Shown: positions 32,590-45,323 of the stretch, one piece after another | Position numbering within the stretch: the first letter of the stretch is position 1 | Layout of the letters: every line of letters starts with the position of its first letter | Assembly: GCA_010015745.1 (NCBI GenBank) | Contig: ML978154.1 | Coordinates: 1,063,268-1,127,267, forward strand | Reading direction: 5' to 3' | Source: Setomelanomma holmii | Taxonomy: Eukaryota; Ascomycota; Dothideomycetes; Pleosporales; Phaeosphaeriaceae | Length of the DNA: 64,000 nt | Made by a program: the position numbers and the translations under genes | The notes under the pieces: generated by a model | Databases searched by the model: none | What the model saw: the letters and a program-made list of their open reading frames with translations, nothing else | Told to the model about the DNA's origin: nothing

Positions 32590-33801
32590 ATGTCCGAAGT
32601 CGAAGCAACCTTGAAGGCATACCGTACGCGCCTAGCAAATGGTGGAAACTCAAGTCCCTTTCTCAACCCCACGCCCGCCACGCACAACCGCTACAACAAA
32701 CCCATCGCCACCGCACACGACCAAGGCCTGCCAATAATCGACATTTCAGCATTCTTGGACCCAGAAGCATCAGGTGAAGCGCGCAAAGTCACTGCCCAAG
32801 CCATTTACGCAGCGTGTGTGAATTATGGCTTCTTTTACCTCACCGGCCACGGGATTCCGCTAGATATGTTGGACGAAGTCATATCCCTAGCACGCGAATT
32901 CTTCGCTTTGCCGTTGGAAGAAAAGAATAAAATCAAGCGCTATGATGCTGGGGGACCCGAGGGCGGGGATGGCGCGAGGGGGTATCAGGGTTTGGGCGAG
33001 AATGTCACGGGTGGATTGCAGGATATGCAAGAGGCCATTGATTTTTACGCGCCTTGGCCGCAGGGGAAGAAAGAGTCTGGTAATGGGAAGGGAGGGGGTG
33101 TGAAGACGCTCCAAGGGGAGAGTTTGTGGCCTGAAAGGCCGCGGGAACTGAGGGATGTGTATGAGGGGTATATTGAGCGGGTGAAGGAGGTGGGTAAGGC
33201 GTGCGTGCATGCGATGGGTGTGGCGCTGGATCTTGGTGTGCCTGGCTCGACATCCTCATCCCCATCAACAACAGAAGAAACCAATGACGCAGAAGACGAC
33301 CAAATTTTCGTCCGCAACTGCGACGACAGTTTCTGGGTAATGCGTATGATCGGCTATCCACCCCTCACAACGCCCCACACCCCAGGCATAGACATATCGC
33401 AATACTCATGCGGCGCACACACAGACTACGGCTGCGTAACCCTGCTACACACCGACTCCACCCCCGGCGCCTTACAAGTCCAACTCAAAGACGGCACCTG
33501 GCTACCCGCAGACCCGATCCGGGGCGCATTCGTCGTCAACATCGGGGACATGATTGAGCGGTGGACGAACGGGTTGTGGAAGAGCACTTTGCACAGAGTT
33601 ATCCACCGGGGAAGGGAGGGTGAGTATAGAGTGTCAGTGCCGTTTTTCTACGAGCCGAATTTCGATGCTGTTGTGCAGCCGTTGCGGACGTGTGTGCAGA
33701 GGAGCGGGAGGGCGGAGATGCATGCGGGGAGTACGTACGGGGAGCATTTGTTGACGAAGGTGTTTAGTAATTTTTACTATAGTAAGAGGACGGATTGGTG
33801 A
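32590..33801 (+). CDS. 2-oxoglutarate/Fe(II)-dependent oxygenase, isopenicillin N synthase-like
   Basis: Non-haem iron oxygenase of the plant/fungal IPNS-like family, acting on an unknown small molecule, probably cytosolic. A single 403-codon exon. The N-terminal DIOX_N part reads LPIIDISAFLD and NYGFFYLTGHGIP, followed by LAREFFALPLEEKNKIKR and GARGYQGLGEN. The iron ligands are visible: His277 and Asp279 in CGAHTDYGC and His335 in TLHRVIH; the 2-oxoglutarate-binding pair is Arg347 and Ser349 in YRVSVPFF. A Ser/Thr-rich insert (GSTSSSPSTTEETND) lies near residues 219-233. No biosynthetic cluster partners are nearby, so a secondary-metabolite role is not supported; general catabolic or detoxifying use is equally possible. 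Confidence 0.93.
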   Translation: MSEVEATLKAYRTRLANGGNSSPFLNPTPATHNRYNKPIATAHDQGLPIIDISAFLDPEASGEARKVTAQAIYAACVNYGFFYLTGHGIPLDMLDEVISLAREFFALPLEEKNKIKRYDAGGPEGGDGARGYQGLGENVTGGLQDMQEAIDFYAPWPQGKKESGNGKGGGVKTLQGESLWPERPRELRDVYEGYIERVKEVGKACVHAMGVALDLGVPGSTSSSPSTTEETNDAEDDQIFVRNCDDSFWVMRMIGYPPLTTPHTPGIDISQYSCGAHTDYGCVTLLHTDSTPGALQVQLKDGTWLPADPIRGAFVVNIGDMIERWTNGLWKSTLHRVIHRGREGEYRVSVPFFYEPNFDAVVQPLRTCVQRSGRAEMHAGSTYGEHLLTKVFSNFYYSKRTDW

Positions 33802-34858
33802 ATAGGGTTTCGTGACGAGAATGTCAGGCGAAAGGCACGTATTGGTCGGTTGCTGTCCTGTTGCGTGACTGCATCCTTCCTTTCCGGTGTGCACGGACAT
33901 AACATTAGAGAATACAGCAGCCAAAATAGCTTTTAATAAACCGAATCAATTAGCTTCGTTGCTGGTTTAGTCATAGACGATCTCTGGGAATGACTTCGAC
34001 ACGATCACAAATTATTGCTGCACCTGGTCTTGGTCTTGCTACAATATCAAGGGGTATATCTCTATGTCAATTCTAGGATCTTCCACAGCACAAGCCGCGT
34101 TTGTCTTTGGTGGGCATTCATGTCTCGAAACTGAGAAGAGTAAGACTTTGAGTGCTGGCGCTGCGGGCTTGTAGTGTCTTAAATGAAGGTCCGAGGTACT
34201 ATTGGGAATGAGAACGTTCGGTCGGAATAGCTGGAGGACGACGGGGAATTGTCTCTCGAGTTTCGTGCATTGTTCTGGTATTGCTTTCAGTTTCCAAATC
34301 ACGATTTCCTTCTTCATTCCAAAGACATTTTCTGTCCACCTTGAATAGCTCGTCAATCACAAACTTACCTTTTTGAAGACGCACACATGATACGAACCAA
34401 AGCAACAAGAGGCTCTACTTGCAGTACAAGCACAATATTCGAGTAATGCGTATATTCAATCTTGCGTATAAGACTATATTCAGTGCCAGCATAGCGCCGG
34501 TGTCCTAACCTACACCATCCGATCCCTTCGCCGAGTGAACCCATAATCTATAGACAACCCTGATCCTATCCGTGCCCAGATCCCGCTATATGAAGAGAGC
34601 TAGATGTCCTTCCTGTAGTGAACAAGCAACGCAACGCCAGGTCCATCCAGCTCCAAGCAATTTGATATGTAAAACAAAAGCGATGCGCGAAACGTAGGAG
34701 TATCGCTTGTAAGGACAGATGCGCCATTGATGGGATATAAATGACGTATGGACGAGGGAAGATGCGCCCGCCGAGAATGCCGAACGCCAAAGGATGAACT
34801 AAAGAAATAGAATTCAAGAAGGATATGCAGATGGTTTTGGGGTGAGTCGTAGACGTAC
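33802..34858. other. Convergent spacer (1.06 kb) between the oxygenase and ATG13
   Basis: No convincing gene. Minus-strand frames at 34566-34956 partly lie downstream of the ATG13 stop and could be a further ATG13 exon only if the GTGAGT at its stop codon is used. Confidence 0.4.
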
Positions 34859-37735
34859 TCACCGGCCCCATGGTGAACGCTTCTCTGCGTTGCCAGTGCT
34901 CGCACCACCTCGTCCTTCTTCGAGACTGCGGCGGGATCCGCCCGCACCAATCTCACTCATCTGGAAGAGCAAAGGCTCATCGTCATCGAGGTTTGCGGTG
35001 CGGCTATTGAAGTTGTAGCGACTCTGACGCTCCGTTGAGCTGGTCCCGCCTGTCGAGCCTGTCGTGAGACTGGTCGACGATGCTTGAGAGAAGAAACCTC
35101 CACGGCCCCGTAGGTTGCTAGAATAGGTACCGCGCTTAGCGGGGATGTTTGAGGTGGATAGGGCTCGTGGTAAATCATCTTGCGGACCGACAAAGTCTGG
35201 TAACGGGTGGTTCCGGCTGGCGCTGGCGAGTAGTTCTGTCTGAGCGAACAGACCACTTGAAGTGAGATCGGCGCTGGTGATGCGATGCAAGTCCCGGACT
35301 CGGTCGACCTCTTCAGCAGGAAGACTAGCGGCGCGCATACCGAAGACGTCGGGCTCGTCTTCAGGAAGGTTTCGGTTTTGCTGTGCGACCGAGCTGGAGC
35401 GACGAGTATAGTTCCAAGGCCGTTGCGAAGGGATGTTGATGGCACGACCGTCGTCATCGCCTTCGCTTTGCTCACCGACGTCAACGGGACCCTGCTCACG
35501 GGCCTGACGACCAGCTTGACTTCGGCTACGACGAGGAGCCTCGTAGCTGATGATACTATTTGCACTCAGCCGGGATGGAATAGCCGGAGTATGAGGAGTA
35601 TGCGGAGAAATCGGCTTTCCAGGGGAAGATGCCGTCGATATCGAGGTGCCAGCAACCATGGCAGGAACACTGGATAATTGACGGCTAGAAGATGACGAAG
35701 ATCTGTGAAGCATCGTGGACGAAGATACGGAGTCAGAGAGGACGGCGTGCGAGTCCCTCATGCGTTGATACTTTCCGAGCTTAGCCGTAGTCATTCGCAT
35801 GGTCGCGTCACGTGTGGCAGTATCGCTGCGGTTGAAACTTTTGAGGTCCTTCTTGGACTCAAGCAGCTTCAGGAAGTCACCGATAGTCTCGTCGTCAGTC
35901 CGACCTTCACCCGAGCTTGCGCCCTCTCCTTCGTTTAACGTTCCGGACCCCTGACGTACGGAGGATGTGGCACTACCTTTTCCACTGCTCAAATTGTCTT
36001 CTTCAGTCTTGCTGCCTCCACCAGAGGAGAACTTGCTTCTTCGATGACCGAAACTGCTGCTATAACGGGCTATTGGCGCAGGCTTTGGTGAACTTGATGC
36101 CGATGAAGCGATCGCTGTGTCGTTGGGTAATGACGGTGCACGAAGTGCCGCTTGTGGCAGGGCGTTTAAAGATGTTCGATTTCGCGGTTGCATCAAGCTG
36201 CTCGGTAGTAACGGCTGTCGTCCAAACGAAGTGCTTGGCCGGCCAAGAGAACTGCTGGGAGATGCAGGCACCGCGGGTCCGGGTGCTGGGGAGGATGAGA
36301 GCGAACCAGCTTTGAAAGGTTGGAAGGATACGGAAGTCCGACGTTGATATGACGGCGCGTCGGCGGAACGAAGTGATGATTTTGAGCCTTGCGCAGTGCG
36401 ATGGTTTGGTGGCAGTTTTTGCGGAGGTGTGTCGGTTGGGGATGACGAGGGCATGTCACGAGCAGCACGAAGCGCTGAGATGGGACTTGTCCCCGTAGGA
36501 GGACCAACCTGATGGAACGTCGAAAGACTGCCATAAGCTTGTCCTACGTCAGGCGTCTCCTGTGCGTTGAGTTTATTGACTGGGAGCGACCCAGGTACCT
36601 GAGCATTAGCCCGTGATTTCTGCTCGAGGTATGTGTCGTCCAGACCCATGAACTGAGAGCTCAGCAGTGATTCTGAATCAGCCACGCTGAAATCGCAGAT
36701 GTCTCGATACTCCACTGACACGCAGAGGGGACCTATCGGTGAGTTTGTTGAGCCAAGAGATTGCGTTATGGTCACTGCATCCGAGGAATTGAACAGTGGC
36801 AAATTGAGAGTGTCATGATGCGGACTTCTCAAGTCGCCATTCGAGACCCGGTAGTTGAGCTTCAGAGACGGGTTGTTTGCAGGCTGCTTGGCAACACCTT
36901 TGTTGTACCTGAAAGCTGGTAGTAAGCGCAGATTGGCGTAGAGCGATCGAAATAGGACGACAGCTTTCTTGTACACGTTGGGCAGCGGGTCGCCGAGTTC
37001 GGACGGATGCACAGATTTCTTGTCTCCCACGAATATCCTCCAGCGCTCGAGAACTAGCTGTGTGGATCGGACAGGGCGGCTCGAGGATCGCGATGAGGGC
37101 TCGACTGCATTGAGAGCTGCAGCTACGTCCCACCTCTTCCCATCTTCATCGTGGATGACCAACGACTGCTTGTGTCCGAGCCTGGAAATGTCCAGGTATA
37201 CTTCGATGCAGAGGGAGGGATGTTGGCCGGCTATGGCATCCATAGTCTTCCATTCGGTGAGGCGCTGCTGGAGCTCGTCGCTGTCATCAATGACGACGTT
37301 GAACTGGACTGGTTAGCAGTGCCTGCAAGTCGTGTGAGAGCTTGCACATACCCACTTGTTTTGTCTGAGGTCGCCATTCTGGGTGAAGCTTGGAGGGAGT
37401 GTCACTCGGGACGAGACGATGGTCAATGCTGACTTAGTGAAGAAGTTCTGTGCCAGTTAGTGTCCCCAGGCCGAGAGGTAGAAGATGCAGGTGGATTGTA
37501 CCTGGATGACTTGGTTGATTTTCTGGTACTGACGCTGGTCCGTCTCGGCCATCGGCTCCCCGCGAGACACCATCTCGTCGTCCCGCTCGTCGGTGCCCCG
37601 GTCGCTGTGTGGAGGAGAGCTGAAATACGGGTTGTGTTCAGCGCTATGCCGCTGGTTGTTGGTGCGTGTGGGATTCGTTTGGAGGTTGCTGGCAGGCGAG
37701 GCTGTCCGCGGCGAAGGGCGCTGGTAGGGGTTCAT
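34859..37735 (-). CDS. ATG13: Autophagy protein ATG13
   Basis: Regulatory subunit of the ATG1 kinase complex that starts autophagosome formation under nutrient stress. Exons 37735-37502, 37447-37352 and 37303-34859 give 924 codons plus stop; introns are 54 and 48 bp with GTACAA and GTATGT donors. The N-terminal HORMA domain covers roughly residues 65-320: QKINQVIQNFFTKSALTIVSSRV, FNVVINDSDEL, EVYLDIS, VLERWRIFVGD, YKKAVVLFRSLYANLRLLPAFR and ISVEY-like CVSVEYRDICDFS. A long Ser-rich disordered tail follows, with SSLRSADAPSYQRRTSVSFQPFK (ATG17-binding-like) and DDETIGDFLKLLESKKDLKSF, the conserved ATG1-binding region, and many potential phosphosites, as expected for TORC1-regulated ATG13. The stop codon overlaps a perfect GTGAGT donor sequence, so an extra 3' exon cannot be excluded. 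Confidence 0.92.
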
Positions 37736-40322
37736 GGTCGGCGGCCTCCTGCAGGTACAGCGAGTGAAGTATGTAGAGGACAGGCTGAGGGCGGAAGTGT
37801 GAACGTTGATTATCGTTGCGGCGGAAACAGGCGAGTCCTGATGGTCGCCATCACGAGTGCACCGGGGTCAGATTGGGCAGTGACGGTCACGAATGTCTCT
37901 CATCGACCAGCCCACGCGGGGAGAGTCCTGGTGAGTGGCTACGGCTCAGGCAACAGCCATGGTATACAGGGTGCAGAAGGCGGAGAGAGTGTCGCGGTGC
38001 CTGAGGCGGAGGGCGGAGATAAGGTTGAGCACCCGACTGAGGCTGGCAGTGTCGATGTGCAGGTGTATGGGACGACTCTTGGGGGGCACTGGGGTCGTCG
38101 CGGGGTGGTTTGGCGGGCTGTGAGGGCTGGGGACAGTCAAAGAGTGTTGAGACGCATGGGAGCCGTCGAGTCACGAGCGACTTGCGGATGACGCTTTTGG
38201 CGGCGATAGCAAGATGACCAAAGCTCCAGACAAGGGCAGAAGACTGATAGAGAACGCAGCGGCCACGCAGGGGAGCTACGGGCGATATGGCGATGCCGGA
38301 AGCTGCAGGTCAAGCGTGCCGAATGGTGTAGGGCGCTTAGATGCTACTCGCCGCGCCTCTGGGGAAGTTGAAGCGCGTTGTTGATGAGGTGCAGCTTGAT
38401 GTCTGGAGCAGCTGGCGATCCGCGACGTGCGCTAACGCTCGCTTGGCGGCATCAGATGGAGGACCAGCGGGTACATTGCATGCGCGACGAGCTCCACCCT
38501 GTCTCCGACCCACTCAGCGACAGAAGAGCTGATATCATGGATTTTGAGATCCATTCCTACGGTGACACGCATCCCGATTCCGCAATGCGCAGCCCGCAAC
38601 TGCGCAGTGCTCGTCGACAATGCTCATGGCGACATGTCACGCCATTGGCTGTGGGTATGCACCAACGTTCCAGCCCGCATTGCTTCTTCCATCACAGCCT
38701 CACGTCGAGGTGAAGCGAGCTGACCGGTGGTGGTACAAGATCCACTCCACACTCCATCTCCTGTGCCACCTTGTCGCCGGTCAGACTGGGGACTGTGTCG
38801 AAAAAGTGACAGCTCGTCAGCAGCATAAAGCGCCGATAGGTCTTCTCGTCGTACTGCATTGAGGACAATGACAGGCATGGCCTCGTCCGACTGGCCAGTT
38901 GCATCATCGTTACTGGATCCAGAACCTATACTGTATCTGCCTTGAATATCATCGAACCGGAAATTTTGAATATCTTGCGCGGTTGCGGGCGTTGTTGCCT
39001 GCGTGATGGACGTTGCCTGCGTTACGGGCACGTCTTATTGGATGTGATTCCGCCATATCATGCAAGTTGAACCATGGCTGCCAGTGGTCGGCGAGCCGAT
39101 GATGTTTGTAAAGACTTCTGGTATGCCTCCACCAAATGCGAATTTGCGGGGACCGATTGACACTGACCCAGGCATAGCGTGTAAGTCATGACTCCCGAAA
39201 AACATTTCTTGAGTTGGCTCGAGAGCTCTGAGCAGATATCTGTGATACATTTTCGAAGGGATCTTCTGAATGTCTTCTCTGCATTCTGGTTGCTCACAAT
39301 TGGGATGATTGGCATTGGCGGCTTCACTTCCACAACGCATTGCATGTGTCACGACGGGCAACAACACCACTAGCTTTGACCCTGCAGAGGTCTTGACCCT
39401 TTGGTTTTCCTTCCAGAAGAAGTAGTTTCTTCGACAAAGAGTTCGATTTTGCAACGCAGTCGCCAAGCGTTGCTCTCGCTACTTATCATGTGCTCACCGC
39501 TTTGTGGACCAATCGCGCACATAAGTAGAGCCATGCCGATTCGCGACAGTGGTTCTGAACCTCGACTGCACATGCCGCAGCATCACCGAGGTCCAACATC
39601 CTCAAGACCGTAGAATCGCGTCTCTGTCGTAAAGACACTCATTCCAGCGGGACGGTGTTGACCTTCCGGACGCGATGGAGCTGCCCGTGGAGGGGAAACG
39701 GCATCGTGATTGGCGGAGACGCGGTTTGAGTAGACACCCCCCACAATCAACAAGCGTAATACTCATCGCGACCACGTTGTGACAAGCACTGATAATTGAC
39801 CTTATCTTCGCACTTACCGGAAGATACAGCGACTTTCATAGCTATAATCTGACTCATATTGACTCCAGCGACAGACAGGCAGCGCGCAGCAGTATCGCCT
39901 CGGTCCCCTCCCTTCGTCATCGAAGATACCACCCGCACACCCGGCTCGACGAAGATACCACCTCTCTGCCATCGCACCTTCCCAACACGCATCCTCGAGC
40001 AATCACGCTAGACTCCCGCACATTTTCCATCAAACACATATTGTCTGCTCAACCTGACCACCGAAGCATTGCGATCGCGCCTGCTTCAATCATCTTGCCA
40101 CCCACTTCCCGACGCACACTCTCAAACCAAAATACAGTCCTCGTACGCATACCTACCACGACTCTGAGTTATACATATCGTCGACCAACGCGTTCGGCGC
40201 TCCTTCCCTCGAAGTCTTTCCCAGCTTCACAGCCAACACCTTTAAACACGCTTCGGCCCACCGAGGTTGAGGCGAGGTGTTACCTGTAGAAGTTCCGGAA
40301 CACTCTTCTTCACTCTTGGCAC
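37736..40322. other. Long intergenic region (2.6 kb)
   Basis: Separates divergent ATG13 and the IBTK-like gene. The + strand frame at 37460-38191 overlaps the ATG13 first exon and is a shadow of it plus leader. Two neighbouring minus frames at 38624-39466 are listed separately. The 500 bp before 40323 are C/A-rich and pyrimidine-rich, typical of a fungal promoter and 5' leader. Confidence 0.4.
38624..39466 (-). other. Two abutting open frames of uncertain coding status
   Basis: Frames 39466-39035 and 39031-38624 lie end to end on the minus strand, separated by one stop. The first contains MFFGSHDLHAMPGSVS and FGGGIPEVFTNIIGSPTTGSHGS, which looks less random than shadow frames; the second contains FRFDDIQGRYSIGSGSSNDD and an acidic, Ser-rich stretch. 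No signal peptide, domain or splice model was found. It may be a lineage-specific gene, a relic or chance. Confidence 0.2.
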
Positions 40323-43300
40323 ATGAGCGGATATCTCTGGAAATATTACCTCGAAGATGATGTCGACAACTTCCGACATGTCCTCTCGACCACCACGCAT
40401 ACAGGCCGCGGGGCACAGAAGAGTTTCGCGGGCCGGCAAAGCGGAGTGCATGGCATCGCCGTGAGCAGCAGTCCAGGTAGCCATGGCGCTTCACCTATGC
40501 TTAGTGGCAAGGGCCGAAAGATGGGACTTGCAGCCCCTGCATCAATCACCCGCGCGGACATCAATAGTCGGGATGCAGCTGGCCTGACTCTCCTGCATCA
40601 CGCTGCATCATCATCAGCAGAATCCGCTGTCGACTTTGCGCAGACGCTTCTTGAGCACCCGTGGATAGATCTGTACATCCAGGACACTGAAAATGGCTGG
40701 ACTGCACTTCACAGAGCCTTCTACTTCGGCAACATTGCAATTGCCCGGCTGATTCTGAACCGCGACACTCAGGACATACTGGGTCATGGCTCGGGTGGAT
40801 TCAATCAGCATGCGCGAGGACTTGTGAAGATTAAGGATAAGGAGGGGTACGGTCCACTCGATTTGTTCGGCATGACCATCAAAGACCGAACTTTACGTCC
40901 AGAAGAGTCGCCGCTTTTAGATATGGATTCGGACGATGAAATGGCACATGGCGATAGTGGCGACGCCGAAGATGACATGCGCAAGAGACTGATTAACCCG
41001 CCTATACTACTGGGTGGCGACGAGGTATACACTTTTGGAAGCAACAAGAACGTTACACTCGGATTCGGAGACCAGGACGATCGGCAGTTTCCCGAACGTA
41101 TCGTTCTTAGGCGGCCCGATCATCTACTTCAAAGATTTTACCGTGAGCATCGAGAGCGGCAGAGTCAGTACTGGTCTGCAATGGGAATGCCTCTCCAAGA
41201 GTCCGGGATGCTGGCTCCTAAGGGTGTTGTAGATCTTCCGATCCACATTCGGAACACGCCCATCGTGATTCAAGATGTCGAAATGTCCAAGCTGCACACC
41301 GCTGTGCTCACCACCGATCCTGTCTCCAATTTGTACATGTGTGGTCACGGTCCTGGAGGCCGGCTGGGAACAGGAAGCGAGACCACCAGGTATCAATTCA
41401 CATGTATCGAAAGCGGAGGGCTAGGTCAAAGAAAGGTGGCCGCAATAGCACTTGGTCAGAACCATAGCCTTGCCGTCACTGATGACGGGGAGGTTTATTC
41501 CTGGGGTAACAATGCCTTTGGTCAACTGGGCTACGCGCTCCCCAAACCTGCCCTCAAAGACGACGACCCGATCTCCACGATTCCTCGTCAGATCTTTGGT
41601 CCATTGAAGCGCGAAGTTGTTGCTGGTATCGCCGCATCTCGTATTCACTCCGTGGTGCACACAACCACGTCTCTCTACACATTCGGCAAGAATGAAGGAC
41701 AATTAGGCATTGTAGACTCGGACGCCCGCTCCCTGGAAATGCAGATCACACCACGCAAAATTGCCGCCTCTCTGTTTTCAAGCTCCATACTATCAGTGTC
41801 CGCCATTGATGGCGCCTCCATCTGTCTCTTGGAGAATCGCGAGGTTTGGGTATTTGCCAACTATGGCTACTCCAAGCTGACTTTCCCTCTGGATGGCTTT
41901 ACAAGCAGTTTCTTGAACGAGAGCTGGCTCACTACGAAGTACGATACTTCGCCGAACAAGATCAAGAAGGTCACATCGGGCGGCGATACCATATGCGCGC
42001 TGACAACATCTGGTGAAGTCTTTACCGTTGCTGTGAGTCGGCGCAGCGAGGCATCACAGGACGCGAATACATCGACCACCAACCCCAAGCAGATACGTGG
42101 AGCATTGTCCGCACCTTATCGAATCTGGTCATCTCAGAAAAGCCACATGGCTGCGAGAGACGTCGATGTTGACCAAGACGGATCCATTATCTTGACAACT
42201 GATGCCGGCAGTGTTTGGCGACGTACCAAGAGAGCGACCATCAAAAACGCAAATGTTGTAGGCGCAGCGGACGTGAAGCCCAAAGACTATAAATTTCAGC
42301 GCGTACCTGGTCTCACACGCGTCATCGGTGTACGTGCATCAGCATTTGGAGCTTACGCAGCTATAAGGAAGGATTGTGATGTCACGAGGAACCAAATCGG
42401 AGTGGATGAGCCCAGCCTCTGCGATGATCTCTCCCCGCTTCTATCATTCCACGAAATGACTAATTACGAGGAGTCTTCTGACGACGAAGAGCCGGCACCT
42501 AGATTCTGGACCAGTCGTGCAGATGCGCAAGCCCTCCGTAAGCGCACTTTGAAGTCAAAGGACTTAGAAAAAGAAGTCTCAGAAGTCCTACGACAATTTT
42601 CCACAACATCCGAGAACAAGTATGATATGGTGTTGGGCACTACCACTTCTGATGTGTATCTTCCAATCCATGAAGTCATCTTTTGTGGCCGAAGTCGCGT
42701 TCTCCGGGCAGCGATGTTTGAATTCCGCGAGCAGCACACGGAAGTTGTGCTCAATGATCTGTTGACTGTCAAGAAGGACGGCGAGAACACGGTGGTACTC
42801 CTTCATGGAGTAGACTTCCTCACGAACTACAACCTTGCTTTGTATCTGTACACAGATACGCTTGTTGACTTCTGGAACGTCACTCGGCATTACCCAACGT
42901 TGGCGTACAGGTACCGCACTATCCGAACAGAACTTCTGAAAGTTGCTTCTCGTTTGGAGATGAAACAGCTTGAGCCTGCCGTACGCCAGATGGTGAATCC
43001 TCGAAGATCGCTACACACCGATCTGACCCTCGCTATCAAAGAACCGTCGTTCTTTGACAGTGGCGATGTAATCGTCGAACTGGAGGATGGCGAGATGCTT
43101 CTGCACTCCGATATCATTTGTCAGAGATGTCCCTTCTTCAAAGGTCTCTTCAGAGGCCGTGCAGGAGGCCAATGGCTCGCTGGACGGCAGACCGAGGATT
43201 CTTCACTCGTTCGAGTAGATTTGACGCATGTCGAAACTCATTTGTTCGAACTCGTTGTGCGCCATTTATACACCGATGCTGGTGAAGAGATCTTCGAAGG

Positions 43301-45323
43301 TGTCACCAGCGAGGATTTAAATGATTTACTAGCGCTCGATGAGCTTCTTGACCATGTGATGGATGTAATGTCTGTCGCAAATGAGTTGATGCTTGATCGT
43401 CTCACGCAAATCTGTCAAAGGCTGATGGGTCGCTATGGTGAGTACACACATAACAAATTCTTTGTGTCAATGCTGATTATCGATTTTACAGTCAATGCTC
43501 GCAATGTCTGCTCCCTGCTCATGGCGGTTGCGCCAAGTTCCGTTGCGGAGTTCAAGGATGCTGCACTGGAGTACGTCTGCTTGAGCTTGGAGGCAGTGAT
43601 GCAGAACGGGTGAGTTCTTCAAATAGTCCAGCACATCAGACCAAGGCTCACTGGATGTAGGTCATTAGACGAGCTCGACGAGGACCTGCTCCTTGAGCTG
43701 AACCAGGTAGCTCATGAGAATCAGCTCGCATATCTGCCTTTTGCAAGAAGTGGTCGTGCTGAAGCACTGCTGTTTGATCGATATCCGGAGCTCGCTGAGA
43801 GGATCGAGCGTGGCAAGCGCGCGAAGATCGACGCCATTGTCCTCTCAAACAAGTACGCCGATGGCGATAGTTTGGCGACGTCGTTCAGAGCGCAGAGCTT
43901 GGAAGAAGTCTCAGCATCCCCACTGCGTCAGCGCACGAAGAGGCGAGCATCGAAGGAGGTCAAGAGTCCAATAACAACTCCGGCACTGAAGGGCAAGCGT
44001 TCAGCACAGGATTTGATGTTCGAGATGTCTGACGGCGAAGATGATGAAGCCGATACACTGGAAAAGATCAAGCCTCCACGGTTCACAGAACAATCAGCCA
44101 ATGATGGCTCGTCGGTGACGCCCATTGGCTCACCTGAGGCACCTTGGTCGCTGGGCAGGCCTCATTCGAGAAAGTCTCCTGGTGGATTCGACCAGGGACT
44201 TGAAAGCTCTCTCCCTTCTGCCAGTCCCTTGCCGCCGCCTCTCGTACAGCCGGTGCGTCCTGCTGGCCAACCTTGGGGCGCAGCGCCTCTGTCTGGCGTA
44301 AAACTGGATCTCAAGGATATCATGGCGCAGACCCCAACAGCCACACCATCCAATCTAACTCTAGGCTTGTCGAGGAGGGAGAGTGAGCAGAAGACTGCAA
44401 TCTCCCACGCCAAGATGTCCCAAAAGGAGCGTAAGCGACTGCAACAAGCCCAGCTACTGGGGACTTCGATCGAAAAGCCGCAGCCTGTGCCCCTCACTGT
44501 GTCTCCATGGCAAGCTGCAGCCCACCGCAAGCCAAGCAGTAGCCCCATGGTGACGCCTACACCGCAGCCTTCGACCAAACCCTCGCCCGAGCCTTCAAGA
44601 GCACCAAGCACGACACAGCTCACAATGCGACAGACCGTCGCTAACAGTGGGGTTGCGAAGCAGAAAGGCAAGCAGCCTGCCACTGCAGAGGCTTCAGGCG
44701 CGGCATCACCCAAACGACCAGCGGCGAATGAGAGAGGCATGTCTGTCTCCACCGATCCCATTCCTACTCCACGATCTGTCCGCCATATACCTCTGCCACA
44801 GCATGACCCATCTTCGCCCAGCCAAAACCTCAGTATGATGGAGATTCTCTCATTGCAGGAAGCGGAGAAGACTTCAATACGGGACGCCGCTGCAAAGCGA
44901 AGCTTGCAGGAGATCCAGCAAGAGCAAGAATTCCAGGCTTGGTGGGATGAGGAGAGTAAACGAGTGCTGCAAGAAGAAGAGCAGAGGAAGCGAGCAGAAG
45001 AACGCGCCACACGAAATGCTGCACGCGGCAGAGGTAAAGGTCGAGGCGGCAGGGGTGGTAAGGGTAAGGCGCAAGAGAAGGCGGACGAGAAGGAGAATGA
45101 CCGAGGGAAAGGCAGCAGAGACGTCATCCAGGACCCGCCAACGTCTAGCACTGCGCCCGCGAAGCTACCGCCCAGGCAGGATGGCGCAGAGAGAGGACGA
45201 GGTAGAGGCCGGGGCCATCGAGGCGGTCGAGGAGGGCCTAGAGGCGGACGTATACCAGGTCGACAGCGCAATGATTCGTCAACGGCTGCGACACAGGATG
45301 CAAGGCCTGCACCGCAAACATAA
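40323..45323 (+). CDS. Ankyrin-RCC1-BTB protein, IBTK/Btb-like substrate adaptor
   Basis: Likely adaptor of a cullin-3 ubiquitin ligase, by analogy with animal inhibitor of Bruton kinase and yeast BTB proteins. Exons 40323-43437, 43492-43609 and 43661-45323 give 1631 codons plus stop. Domains in order: ankyrin repeats at about 75-190 (GLTLLHHAASS, NGWTALHRAFYFGNIAIARLIL), RCC1 repeats at about 235-560 (VYTFGSNKNVTLGFGD, GEVYSWGNNAFGQLGY, LYTFGKNEGQLG), a first BTB domain near 755 (YDMVLGTTTSDVYLPIHEVIFCGRS) and a second near 910 (DVIVELEDGEMLLHSDIICQRCPFFKGLF). The C-terminal tail is basic, with a coiled-coil region (AEKTSIRDAAAKRSLQEIQQEQE) and Arg/Gly-rich RGRGKGRGGRGG repeats suggesting RNA contact. 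The 54 bp first intron is a multiple of three without a stop, so the frame stays open if it is retained. Confidence 0.9.

Noticed and set aside
37460..38191. 243-codon + strand open frame overlapping the start of ATG13
   Set aside because: Its left half is the antisense of the ATG13 first exons, composition follows GC skew, and no domain or splice logic supports it.
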